A model generated the notes under the pieces. It was not told the DNA's origin, did not search any database, and saw only the letters and a program-made list of their open reading frames with translations. Of a DNA stretch of 64,000 nt, positions 51,674 through 60,500 are shown one piece after another. Made by a program: the position numbers and the translations under genes. This stretch comes from WTGU01 sp965200925. Its GTDB lineage: Bacteria; Pseudomonadota; Alphaproteobacteria; UBA828. The DNA is taken from assembly GCA_965200925.1 (NCBI GenBank), contig OZ241738.1, forward strand, positions 310,001 to 374,000. The letters are read 5' to 3'. Numbering within the stretch: position 1 is the first letter of the stretch; the number at the start of each line of letters is the position of its first letter.

Positions 51674-52728
51674 CACCGGGTCTCCAGGTCGAGATCGCGT
51701 ACGCCCTCGAGCGTCTCGCCAGTGAAGGTCGTCGCTTCCACCTTCCCCGTCTTCTCGTTCCTGAACAGCTTGTGGATCGCCAGATCGTTCGGTGCGTCTT
51801 CGAACGCGGCCATCGCCGCGTCGATACATTCGGCGCTGTGGGTCGTCGCCACCAGTTGCGCATTCCACTGACGCATCCACGTGCGTCCATGCGCCCAAAC
51901 ATCCTTCAGCACGGAATGGTGAAGGCCGTTTTCCACCTCATCCGAAAAAAGAACTCCGCCGCGTGAAGTAAAAAATCCAAGAAATAACTGACACAATCGA
52001 ACGACTCCACCTCCGAGATCGTGAAGTGGTAACTGCACGCCATCGTTCGTGACGGCCGACAGGTACGGTCCTCCTGTTTCGTCAGTCAAAATCCCCACAT
52101 CCGCAACTTTAGGAAAGATAAAGTTGATCGCATTTCTGAAATCGTCTTTATGGTTTTTCCTTACCATATCCGAATATTTCTGAAGATAGTTTTCGGGTGT
52201 TTCGTGTTGAAATTTTGTGCTCAAAATAGTACTGCTTGGTCTCTTCGAATGAGGCTCGGGCGTGTGAAGCGCCACCGTCCCCCAAGGAGTCGGAAGCATT
52301 CCTGTAGCCTTTTGTCCCGCGGGGATTCCATCCAATTCCGTGTGGACCTGTCCTACCGTGGGTAGCTCAACAAAGCTGTTTTCCGCTGAATTCTCAATCG
52401 GTGCCGTCCTGACGTCCGAAACGTCACCGACTTTCTTGAAAGTGGCTTTCAAATTGTGAAGAGATTCGTTCTCCACTCCCTCCAGTTCCAACACACCGTT
52501 CGTCAATTTGGCGATGGGATCCAGTATTGGCCTATTGGAACGCTGCACATTGGCATTCCATAACAACGAGGTGTTGTATCGTCCGGTGAACAGCCACATC
52601 GCCTCAATCACCGCCGTCTTGCCAATCCCGTTGACGCCGGTCACAAGATTGGCGTTCGCCAGATGGCGGAAGGAAAGTCCATCTATCCCTCGATAGTGGA
52701 CGGCCTTGAAACTGGTGAAAAAAGTCAT
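51673..52728 (-). CDS. OLD-like AAA ATPase
   Basis: 351 residues from ATG 52728, which overlaps the upstream methylase stop (ATGA); ATG 52761 is an alternative. It opens MTFFTSFKAVHYRGI, has Walker A GVNGIGKTAVIE (about 31-42), an insert with LHDLGGGVVR as the signature-like loop, Walker B GGVLFSDEVENGLHH and a switch His in ATTHSAECIDA. This order is that of AAA_15/AAA_21 ATPases of the OLD family. Base composition is clearly lower in GC than the flanks, suggesting import with its Toprim partner. It should bind and hydrolyse ATP to control the Toprim nuclease. Confidence 0.85.
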   Translation of the reverse strand: MTFFTSFKAVHYRGIDGLSFRHLANANLVTGVNGIGKTAVIEAMWLFTGRYNTSLLWNANVQRSNRPILDPIAKLTNGVLELEGVENESLHNLKATFKKVGDVSDVRTAPIENSAENSFVELPTVGQVHTELDGIPAGQKATGMLPTPWGTVALHTPEPHSKRPSSTILSTKFQHETPENYLQKYSDMVRKNHKDDFRNAINFIFPKVADVGILTDETGGPYLSAVTNDGVQLPLHDLGGGVVRLCQLFLGFFTSRGGVLFSDEVENGLHHSVLKDVWAHGRTWMRQWNAQLVATTHSAECIDAAMAAFEDAPNDLAIHKLFRNEKTGKVEATTFTGETLEGVRDLDLETR

Positions 52729-53615
52729 CTCATGTCCCCACTTCCGGAGTCGCGTTGCCAAGGGCGTCGAAACCGCGACTCCGTTCCGCGCTGGAGAGTG
52801 CCGAGGCTTCGGTTGCGCTCCAGCAACTCCCGCAGTGCCTCTTCATCGGAAATGCTCACACCCCAACCGTAGGCGGCGGCGACAGCGGCGTCAAGATTCG
52901 TGTGGGCGTCGGTGAGCCATTGGGGGCGGGTGTTGTAGAGGGCAGTCAGGGTGCGCTTCTTGAGCTCCCTTGCCACCGCTTCGTCGCGAGGGGCGGGGCG
53001 TCTGGGGTAGCCGGGGATCGGTTCCTCCAGCCACTCCACCCATTCGGGCGGGTTGAGCCAGCGGTCGCGGAGGGCGACCAAGCGGCGGGCAGCCTCGGCG
53101 CTGGCGCTGGTGCGCGGGTCGTCGGCGTAGGCGGCCGCGGGGATGTCGGGGGAGAGGCCTTGGGGGAAGGGGAAGGTTTCGAAGGTTGTGGTGGGGGTGT
53201 AGCGGGGGCGGTCCTCAAGGCTGGTGCCCAACCGCAATGACCATGCTTCGTGAAACCGGCTGTGCAGGATGCCGAAGGTCGTGTCGTCGTCGCGGGCGAT
53301 CACGATCAGCGGGTGATCGGGGCAGACGCGCGAATCGAGCCAGACGAACAGCCGGTGCTTGGCGACGGTGGGCGTGGCGATGTAGCGGGATGCCACGCCA
53401 ATCCGCTGGAACATCGTTTGTCCCGAGCGATCGTGCCGCCACCAGTTCCGTCGCAGATCGTCACGGCGATTGCGATCTCGCACCGGTTTCACATGCTCCA
53501 GGACATGAGCGAACGGCGCTTCGTAGAGCGCGGCGTCGGCTTCGCTCATCGTGTGTCCAAAATCAATGATCCACTTGCCGGACGGGCGCCGCGTCACGTC
53601 CATGCCGTTTATCAT
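52725..53615 (-). pseudogene. MmeI-like methylase, C-terminal fragment only
   Basis: The frame from 53615 reads INGMDVTRRPSGKWIIDFGH, EAPFAHVLEHVKP, RNRRDDLRRNWWRH and DRPRYTPTTTFETFPFP, then a helical tail with LNPPEWVEWLEEP and YGWGVSISDEEALREL. These are the target-recognition and C-terminal regions of MmeI-type methylases. The SAM-binding and NPPY catalytic part is missing, cut at 53613-53615 where an integrase tail begins. ATG 53615 arises at that junction, so a 296-residue product could still be made. Its stop overlaps the ATPase start, so it once headed the operon. Confidence 0.75.
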
Positions 53616-53855
53616 CCCTGGCGGCGCATCCGGGCGCGCGCAGGCCTCGACGACGTGCGCATCCACGACCTCCGTCACAGCTTTGCCTCCCGCGCCTTGG
53701 CGCTCGGCGAGGGCCTGCCCATGATCGGGAAGCTGCTCGGCCACACCCAGTCCAGACCACCGCCCGCTACGCTCACCTCGCCCGCGATACCGTCAAGACC
53801 TCCGCCGCCCGTATCGGCGACAGCATCGAGCACGATATGACAGAGGTAGAATAAC
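53613..53855 (+). pseudogene. Tyrosine recombinase C-terminal remnant (copy 1)
   Basis: Reads HPWRRIRARAGLDD, RIHDLRHSFASRALALGEG and IGKLLGHTQ, then after a one-base loss near 53750 continues TARYAHLARDTVKTSAARIG to TAA 53853-53855. The H-x-x-R, GH and catalytic Tyr motifs identify it. It lacks the N-terminus and is frameshifted. Its start coincides with the break in the methylase gene. Confidence 0.8.
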
Positions 53856-53922
53856 GGGCTCGCGGGATCCGATGAGTCCGTGCGAAACAGGATGTCGCCT
53901 GTCAGGACTGTCTCCGCATCAC

Positions 53923-53951
53923 TTGACGTATCTCAATTGAGATTCATATGG
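53923..53951 (+). promoter_or_regulatory. Promoter and palindromic operator of the RelB/ParE pair
   Basis: TTGACG (53923-53928) and ATATGG (53946-53951) are 17 bp apart, with the perfect palindrome ATCTCAATTGAGAT (53930-53943) between them. A RelB-type ribbon-helix-helix antitoxin could bind there to repress its own operon. Confidence 0.6.
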
Positions 53952-53973
53952 TTGGCAAATGGAGGAATGCCCA

Positions 53974-54267
53974 ATGCCCGCTCAGACATCGATGCTCCAT
54001 GTCCGCGTGGACAATCAACTCAAGACCAAAGCGGCCGACACGCTGGCTGGCGTCGGCCTGACGCTCTCGGATGCCGTGCGCATCCTCCTGACCCGTATTG
54101 CCGCGGAGGGTGGGTTGCCGACCGGCCTGACCACCGACCCCGAAACCCATGACGCGTGGTTCCGCGCCAAGGTACGGGAAGCCCTGGACGATCCGCATCC
54201 CACTGCTTCACACGAACAGGTCATGAGCGACGCGCAGGCGCTGATCGACGGAAAGCGCCGTGCGTGA
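53974..54267 (+). CDS. relB: RelB/DinJ-family antitoxin
   Basis: 97 residues from ATG 53974, eight bases after GGAGG; ATG 53959 would place the ribosome site inside the gene. The N-terminus SMLHVRVDNQLKTKAADTLAG is the ribbon-helix-helix of RelB/DinJ proteins, followed by LTLSDAVRILLTRIA and a helical toxin-binding tail. It overlaps the toxin start by 8 bp. A palindromic operator lies 30 bp upstream. Confidence 0.93.
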   Translation: MPAQTSMLHVRVDNQLKTKAADTLAGVGLTLSDAVRILLTRIAAEGGLPTGLTTDPETHDAWFRAKVREALDDPHPTASHEQVMSDAQALIDGKRRA

Positions 54268-54541
54268 TCTTGAATGGAAGACCTTGGCGGTCTCCGATCT
54301 GATGGCGATCATCGATTATATTTCGGACGACAATCCCAAGGCCGCCCAAGCCTTGAAGGAAGATATCGAGAACAAGGTGTCGCGTTTACGGGACAACCCA
54401 CGACTTTACAGGGTCGGTCGCGTGGACGGCACCCGCGAGATGATCGTGCGTTCGAACTACCTCGTCGTCTATGCCGAGGTCCCCCACACTGTCACGATAC
54501 TTCGGGTGCTGCATGCGGCCCAGCAGTGGCCCGAAACATGA
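54260..54541 (+). CDS. ParE/RelE-superfamily toxin
   Basis: 93 residues from GTG 54260, overlapping the antitoxin end. It shows WKTLAVSDLMAIIDYISDDNPKAA, the helical hairpin of ParE/RelE toxins, then RLYRVGRVDGTREMIVRSNYLVVYAE and VTILRVLHAAQQWP, the strand core and end. ParE members poison DNA gyrase, whereas RelE members cut mRNA. The R-x-G-R and REMIV pattern is closer to ParE, but this is not settled. Confidence 0.92.
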   Translation: MRDLEWKTLAVSDLMAIIDYISDDNPKAAQALKEDIENKVSRLRDNPRLYRVGRVDGTREMIVRSNYLVVYAEVPHTVTILRVLHAAQQWPET

Positions 54542-54781
54542 CGACGGTCGGTCGGCCATCTTGACAAATGAACCGAGACCTCTGCAGGCGGCGGGCTTGA
54601 ACGAGGGACCGATCGCCGGTGGGACGGCGTAGGCCTCTCGTGGACCGCGACGGGGACTGTGGCAGCAGCGTTGGCGCTCGCTCCCTATCTCGAGACTATT
54701 GCAACCGGCGGGGTCTTTATCGATAGGGAGACAATCGCCGGGCTCGAATCCGCGGCCATGAACGGCCGGCCTGCAACCGCT
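54542..54781. other. Spacer between the RelB/ParE pair and the integrase remnant
   Basis: 240 bp with no recognisable gene or signal. Confidence 0.3.
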
Positions 54782-55393
54782 TGAAGACGGCGGCTCGCCT
54801 TGCGTCCGTTTCCTTCCCGACAGCCAAGCCGTCGAGCTCAATCGGCTCGGGCAGGTCCTCGACGAGATGACGTCGGACGGCTCGGAAACCCGTTCGGCGG
54901 TGGTGGCGATCCGACTCCTGGTGCTTACCGGCTGTCGGCTGTCCGAGATCCAGAAGCTGCGCTGGGAGCGTGTCGACTTCGATGCCGGCGAGTTGCGGCT
55001 TCCCGACAGCAAGACCGGAGGACGTGCGGTGCCGCTGGCGCCCTCCGCCGTGCGGCTCTGGCGGCTCTGCCTCGCGACCCGGATAACCCGTGGGTGATCG
55101 CCGGAAGGAAGCCGGGGACCCACCTGACCGACCTGCAACATCCCTGGCGGTGCATCCGGGCGCGCGCAGGCCTCGACGACATGCGCATCCATGACCTGCG
55201 GCACTCCTTCGCCTCCCGCGCCTTGGCGCTCGGCGAGAACCTGCCGATGATCGGGAAGCTCCTCGGTCATATCCAGGTCCAGACCCCCGCTCGCTACGCT
55301 CACCTCGCCCGCGATACCGTCAAGGCTTCCGCCGCCCGCATCGGCGACAGCATTGAGCGCGATCTGGGGGCGGAGGAAACAAGCGCGGTTTGA
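54782..55393 (+). pseudogene. Tyrosine recombinase, catalytic-domain remnant with a frameshift (copy 2)
   Basis: The first part reads LEDGGSPCVRFLPDSQAVEL, then IRLLVLTGCRLSEIQKLRWE (catalytic Arg) and LRLPDSKTGGRAVPL (catalytic Lys). A frameshift near 55065 moves the rest (DPDNPWVIAGRKPG, HPWRCIRARAGLDD, IHDLRHSFASRAL, GKLLGHIQ, TPARYAHLAR) to another frame, ending at 55393. There is no N-terminal domain. About 225 bp from 55139 are nearly identical to 53613-53840. Confidence 0.85.
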
Positions 55394-55399
55394 GCGCGC

Positions 55400-56306
55400 T
55401 TAACGGTTTCCGGCGTCGAGAACCCGCTGAAGCCGGTCGAGTGCAGCCGCATGTTTCCGCCCGCTCATTCGACCGAGATTGACGAGTTTCCATCTGACGG
55501 CCGGCAGCCCGGCAACATCGGAGAGATCGATGAGCGACCAGTCCGGATGCCGGCCCTTTACCGACAACAGGAACGCGCGATCCCCGTCGGTGAGTGCGCC
55601 ATGAATGTCCGCGATAAGCCGCTCGCGCGCCTCGGTCAGCGCGATCAACGGAACCGGCTCGCGGGTCATATGCTTGAACTCGCCTTCGTAGAATGCGCGG
55701 ACGGGCTTGCGCCTCGGGGCCAGTTATGGCCGATCAGATAGACCAGAAAAGTCATGAACAGGCCCCTGTCGATGCCCTCGTTGTTCAGCAGCTGCGTGAT
55801 GTCGAACAGATCGCGCGGGTGCTGCCGGTCGAGCGCCGCGCACATCTTGCCCGCGTAGAGATCGTTGAACGACAGGATCCGGTTCTCGGTGTAGCCCAAG
55901 CTTTCTTCGACTTCCGCGACGACGGCCCGCGTTTCCGAAGGCCAGACCGCGCCGCGCGCGACCGGGGAGACCTCGATCTTGATACGACAGTCGTGCAACT
56001 CTAACGTAAGCCGCAACGCATCCGTCGCGGATGGATCCGTGGTCTGCACCCCGATGCCGGGAATGGCGCCCCTCAAGTCTTTCGCGAGCGTGTCGAGACC
56101 CCGGCGTATCGCCGGCAAGGCCTCTGTTGGCGAGGCGAGCGCGGCAAGTAGGCGAGATCGATGTCCACCGACAGACGGGGCAGATTGCGCAGAAAGAGAC
56201 TGATCGCGGTGCCGCCCTTCAAGGCGAACTCGTCCCGCCTCGCGACATAGGGCAGGACCCGGACCACGAGCTCCACTTGGCGGTGGAACGGATTGCGCCT
56301 ATCCAT
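55400..56306 (-). pseudogene. AbiEii-type nucleotidyltransferase toxin, two frameshifts
   Basis: ATG 56306 overlaps the AbiEi stop by 8 bp. The first frame has FALKGGTAISLFLRNLPR and SVDIDLAYLP, the nucleotidyltransferase GG(T/S)...DxD motif. A frameshift near 56150 continues ALPAIRRGLDTLAKDL, LSFNDLYAGKMCAALDRQH and PRDLFDITQLL. A second near 55720 continues AFYEGEFKHMTREPVPL, IADIHGALTDGDRAFLLSVK and LPAVRWKLVNLGRMS to 55400. Read together this is a full-length AbiEii toxin (about 300 residues). The toxin is probably dead while its antitoxin remains intact, unless the indels are sequencing errors. Confidence 0.85.
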
Positions 56307-57099
56307 GCATCGCTTCCGGCACGGTGATCCCGTACCGGCTCACCAGCCGACCGCCCTTGGCTAGAACTCGCTTGCCGCGACCGAGATCGAAGTCGCCCGG
56401 TTCCAGACGCTTCGCCCAGGAATGCCCCTGCCGCTCGGCCAACCAGAAAAACAGGCGCTTGACCTTGATGCTGCGCGTCCGGCGCAGGAGTGCGTCGAGC
56501 CGGCGCGGCGAAAGGTCGGCAAGACTTTCCATCAGTCGCTCCGCGTACTCGAACGACACTCCCGCCGGCACGTCCTTCAATATCTCGAACAACGCCCGCT
56601 CGGCCGTCGAGGTCTGCACCGCCCAGAAGCCGTCGCCCCAAGGAACGTCGACCGTCAGGGACGGCGTGAGGCGCCGCGCCTCGTCCCCCGCCGGCCCGTC
56701 CGGCCCCGACAGCCATGCCGTGCCATGCCGGTGGAACGTCTCGGCGGTGCCGAGCCCGTTGATCCACGGCGGCAACGGCCGGGGGCCGTACAGGTGTATC
56801 GCGCGTCGCCCAGTCAGAGGCAGATAGTGCGCCCGCCCATGCAACTCCAGCGCGGTCGTTCCACCGACGACGAGACCACTGCCCATCCGTTGGAGGGAGC
56901 AGACGATTCCCTGCCAGACGAGCCGACTCCCCGGGCGTATGTATACGCCGGCCCGGAGCGGCATGAGCTGGCCGCTCTTGACCAGGTTGTCGACGGCGTG
57001 CCGGGCGATGCCGCGCTCCATGAGCCACGGCCGGGTGGCGAGGAGGCCGTAGGGAACCAACTCCAGCAGTTCGGTGCGTAAGGCGACATTGAGAGGCAT
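56299..57099 (-). CDS. AbiEi-family antitoxin
   Basis: 266 residues. The N-terminal winged helix reads LVPYGLLATRPWLMERGIAR, then GQLMPLRAGVYIRPG; the middle has VVGGTTALELHGRAHYLPL and the C-terminal half TAERALFEILKDVPAGVSFE, then LLRRTRSIKVKRLFFWLAE and RYGITVPEAMHG. This is the AbiEi antitoxin layout of type IV toxin-antitoxin systems, which represses the operon and neutralises the AbiEii nucleotidyltransferase. It is intact, whereas the toxin downstream is broken. About 125 bp upstream are AT-richer and probably carry the promoter. Confidence 0.9.
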   Translation of the reverse strand: MPLNVALRTELLELVPYGLLATRPWLMERGIARHAVDNLVKSGQLMPLRAGVYIRPGSRLVWQGIVCSLQRMGSGLVVGGTTALELHGRAHYLPLTGRRAIHLYGPRPLPPWINGLGTAETFHRHGTAWLSGPDGPAGDEARRLTPSLTVDVPWGDGFWAVQTSTAERALFEILKDVPAGVSFEYAERLMESLADLSPRRLDALLRRTRSIKVKRLFFWLAERQGHSWAKRLEPGDFDLGRGKRVLAKGGRLVSRYGITVPEAMHG

Positions 57100-57225
57100 G
57101 GTTCGAGTTCGATCGATTCCGCAGCGATTATCGCCGCAAATACTAATACAAGGAAACCGTGTGCCGAGCCACCTGGAAGTTTGGTCAATATCGATTTTGC
57201 GGCGTTGACCGCCGCTGAAACGGGG

Positions 57226-57516
57226 TCACGCAGGCACGGCCGCATGGCCGTCGCGGGCGAGGCCCGCCTCCACCGTGGGCAGGGCCTGCTCACAGACCCA
57301 CGCGGCGAGCCGGTTGCGGATCGCTTTCGTCCGGCGCTGCTCCTGGCCGCGGGTGGGCGGCAGCGCCTCGTCGCCGACGGCGCCCGCGAGATCGGGTGCG
57401 GAGGCGCGGATGTCGTAGGTGATGTCGATGTCCTCGGAGAATCGCCGGACGGTGCGCCACGCTTTCGCCGGCGATGTCCCGCCGATGAGTTCGGAATGCC
57501 GCATCGCCGCCCGCAC
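57226..57516 (-). pseudogene. Second AbiEii-like nucleotidyltransferase, fragment truncated by the gene D block
   Basis: The frame reads LIGGTSPAKAWRTVRRFSED, IDITYDIRASAPDLAG and LPPTRGQEQRR, the catalytic GGTS...DIDI region of another AbiEii/AbiGii subfamily. The N-terminus is absent: upstream sequence belongs to the paralogous block that ends near 57487, directly after the gene D stop. The C-terminus is also lost at 57226. The first residues (MRAAMRHSE) come from the block and are probably not native. Confidence 0.75.
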
Positions 57517-60500
57517 GGTCGCGGCCGGCGCGCTGCTACCACCTCAGCCGCAGGTCGATGCGGGCGCCGTGCTCGGGGGCGGCGGCGCCTTCCTTGCGTT
57601 CGGCTTCGAGACCGACGGCGAGGTCCGGCCCGAACGCGGAGCGCGTCCCGAGGCGCCAGCGCCGCGCCCCGCCCTCTTCGTAGCCGAACCCGACATGGGG
57701 CGTCATCACCCCGGCCCCGTTCCACACCCCGAACCCGTAGCCCAGCTCCGCCTCCAGGCGCGCCGTGTTGGCGTCGGTGGTGGCGTCACCCGACGAAACG
57801 CGGCCCGTCATCCCTTTGTCCCATAGCCGCGCGAGGCCGCTCTCCGATGCCCCCCAACGCGGCGACAGCGTGAACGACAGGCCCCGGCCGCCGGGACCGG
57901 GCGACAGCTGCGCCGACCCCGACGCGCCCCATTCCTCCACGTCGCCCTCATGCGCCACCAGCGTCCGGCCCCGCGCCTCCACCGACAGGCCGCCCGACAC
58001 CCATTCGAGACCGCCGCCCAGTTCCACGCCCGCGCCGGTCTCCCCGTCGCCGCCGTCCCAGCGCGCGCCCACCTCCAGCGACGGCGTGAACGCGCCCCCG
58101 CCCGCCAGCGCGTATGTCCGGCTTCCTTCCGCCGCGAGCCGCACGCGCCGCGTGTCCACGGACACCTTCTCGAGCGCCGATCCGTTGTCCTCCACCGAAT
58201 AGCGCGTCGCCTCCCCCGATCCCTTCACCGCCAGCGCCAACCCGCCCACCGACGCCACCGGAACCGAGCCGCCCACCGCGACGCCCACGAACGCACTGTC
58301 GCCCTTCTGGACCCCGAAACGCTCCCCGACCTCCTCGTCCGCGATCTCGATCTCGCCCTCGCCGTAGCCCAGCGCGCCCCACAGGCGCGAGCCGTTCGAA
58401 CCCGTCCACCCTGCATACGGATGCACCGCCGCAAGACGGCTCTCGTGAGCGCCCGTGACCGCTGCCACATCCCCGCTCCGGTCCGTGTAATCGATCTCGC
58501 TCTCGAACCACGACATCGCCAGACCGCCCCGGAGACCCTCTCCCAGCGGCGCATCAACGCCCACGTGCGCCGAGAACAGCTCGCCCGACCAGTCCAGAAC
58601 ATCCTTGTCCAGCGACAGCGAACGCCGGCTCCCGCCGCCCCACATCACCGCCGGGGAGCCGGAGCCGCCGCCGCCAACACCCGCGCCATCACCGGCCCCA
58701 CCGCCGCTGCCGGCACCGGCGACGCCAATGCTACCGCCGCCCAGCGCCACCGCGAACGTCCGGCCCTCCAGAACCTTGCGCCACGACAGGCCTTCCCCAT
58801 CCTGCGCGTCTTCCTGCGCCTTCAGCGCCGAAGCCAGCGTGTCCGCCGTCCCGCCGCCCGTACCCGAGGACTCCAGGCGACCCGTCACCGCCTCAACCAC
58901 GCTCCCCCATTGCGCACGCGACAACTCCGGCAGGATCGACTCGTTGATCGCCTTCAGACGCTCCCGCGCCGCGCCCAGGTCCGACACCACCTCGATCTTG
59001 ACGGTCGTCTGGCCCTCGTCGCCGTCGACGTCCCGCGCGATCCAGCTATAGTCCCTCGCCTTCATCGGCTCGGTCGGCGTACCCGACAGGGTGCCCGTGT
59101 TCGGGTCCACTACCAAGCCGGGCGGAGCGTCCGGCTCCAGGCGGTAGGTCACCTCGACGTCTCCCTCCGCCCTCGGCAGCGTCTCCGACTGCGCCTCGTC
59201 CACCGTGAAGGTGTAGGTCTTCCGGGACGCGACGTCGAAGCTCGGCTTCGTGTCCACGTATCCCACCGCGAACGGCGAGAACGACCTCATGCCAGGCGCA
59301 CAGACACGCATCCGATCTGCATCGAACGACGAATCCGCAACCTCCGCCCAAACGTTGCCGTCATAGTGCAGCAGCAACCCCTCCCGACCGGCCGCCGCCT
59401 GCCGCAGGCCGTCGCTCACAGGCAAGCACACCTTCAGGCCCGACGACGGAACCGTACCCGTCACGCTGATGTCCACCACCCGCCGCGCGGTCCCCAACGC
59501 CTCCGCCAAGCCGCCGAAGCCGTCGCCCGCCGCCTTCGCCAGCGTCGCCGCAGAGACCTCCGGCGAGAACGTCAGCGCCAGCGGCGGACCCGCTCCCACA
59601 CCCGCCAGATCGACCTCGATCCCCGCCGGCACTCCGGACTCCACCGTCACCGTCACCCGGCGGCCCCCGATGTCGTAGGTCGTCCTTCCCGCCGCGCCAT
59701 CCGTCACGATCCTGGTGTCGCCGGGATCGGAGACCGCCACGGCCAGCGTTCCCGTCACGCCGCCGTAAGCGCCGCCCGACGCCGCGTGCGTCAGGGACGC
59801 CACGTCGGCAAGGTCGTCGTCGTCCGGCTGCGCGGTCACCATCACCGTCTGCGCCGCGCTCCAGTCCGACGGGGTGAAGGTCAGGCGGAATGGAGAAACC
59901 GTCAGGTCGGCGTCGTCCGGCGAGATCGAGATCAAGACCGTCACGGTCCCGGCGGGCCTGCTGGTCAGCGCCGCCGTGTACGCCGCGGCCTCGCCCCCCA
60001 CCGCCGCAACCACCGCCGCCGGATCAAGCACGAACCCCTTCGTGTCGTCGTCCTCGATGGTCAGTTCCGCGTCCGTCACCGCCATCGTCGTCGAGTCCGC
60101 CGTGGCGCGGGAGTTCGCCACCGTCGCCGAGACCGTCACCGTCTTGGCGTCCGCGTCGATGTAGTTGTTCTTCGCCGTGATCGTCACCACACCGGTGCTC
60201 TCGGTCGCGCTCGCCGCGATGGTCAGCATCTTGTCCATGCTCAGCGTGTAGTCGCCTTCCACCGCCGGGGACACCGGCGTCACCGTCACCGTCGTCGCCG
60301 CGGACGACGGATGCGACAGCGTCGCCGTCACCGTCGAGACGCCGCCGTTCTCCACCACCGACGACGGGTTCAGCGCCAGCGTCACCCCCGGCGGGCCGTC
60401 GTCGTCGGTCGTCGTCACGGACACGTCCTCCTCGACCGACGACGTGTCGTAGTCGGCATCCCCGCTCGACGGGTCGAGGCGCACCTGCCAGGTCACCGTC

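Larger units (their letters stand above)
53613..55370. repeat. Direct repeat of about 225 bp flanking the RelB/ParE pair
   Basis: The two integrase tails (from 53613 and from 55139) begin at the same CATCCCTGGCGG and run in the same orientation with a few differences and one indel. They bracket the toxin-antitoxin module. Recombination between them would remove about 1.5 kb. Confidence 0.8.

Noticed and set aside
53250..53612. Plus-strand frame leading into the integrase tail, as if a longer integrase existed
   Set aside because: This stretch is antisense to the MmeI-like fragment; integrase similarity starts only at 53613, where the repeat begins.
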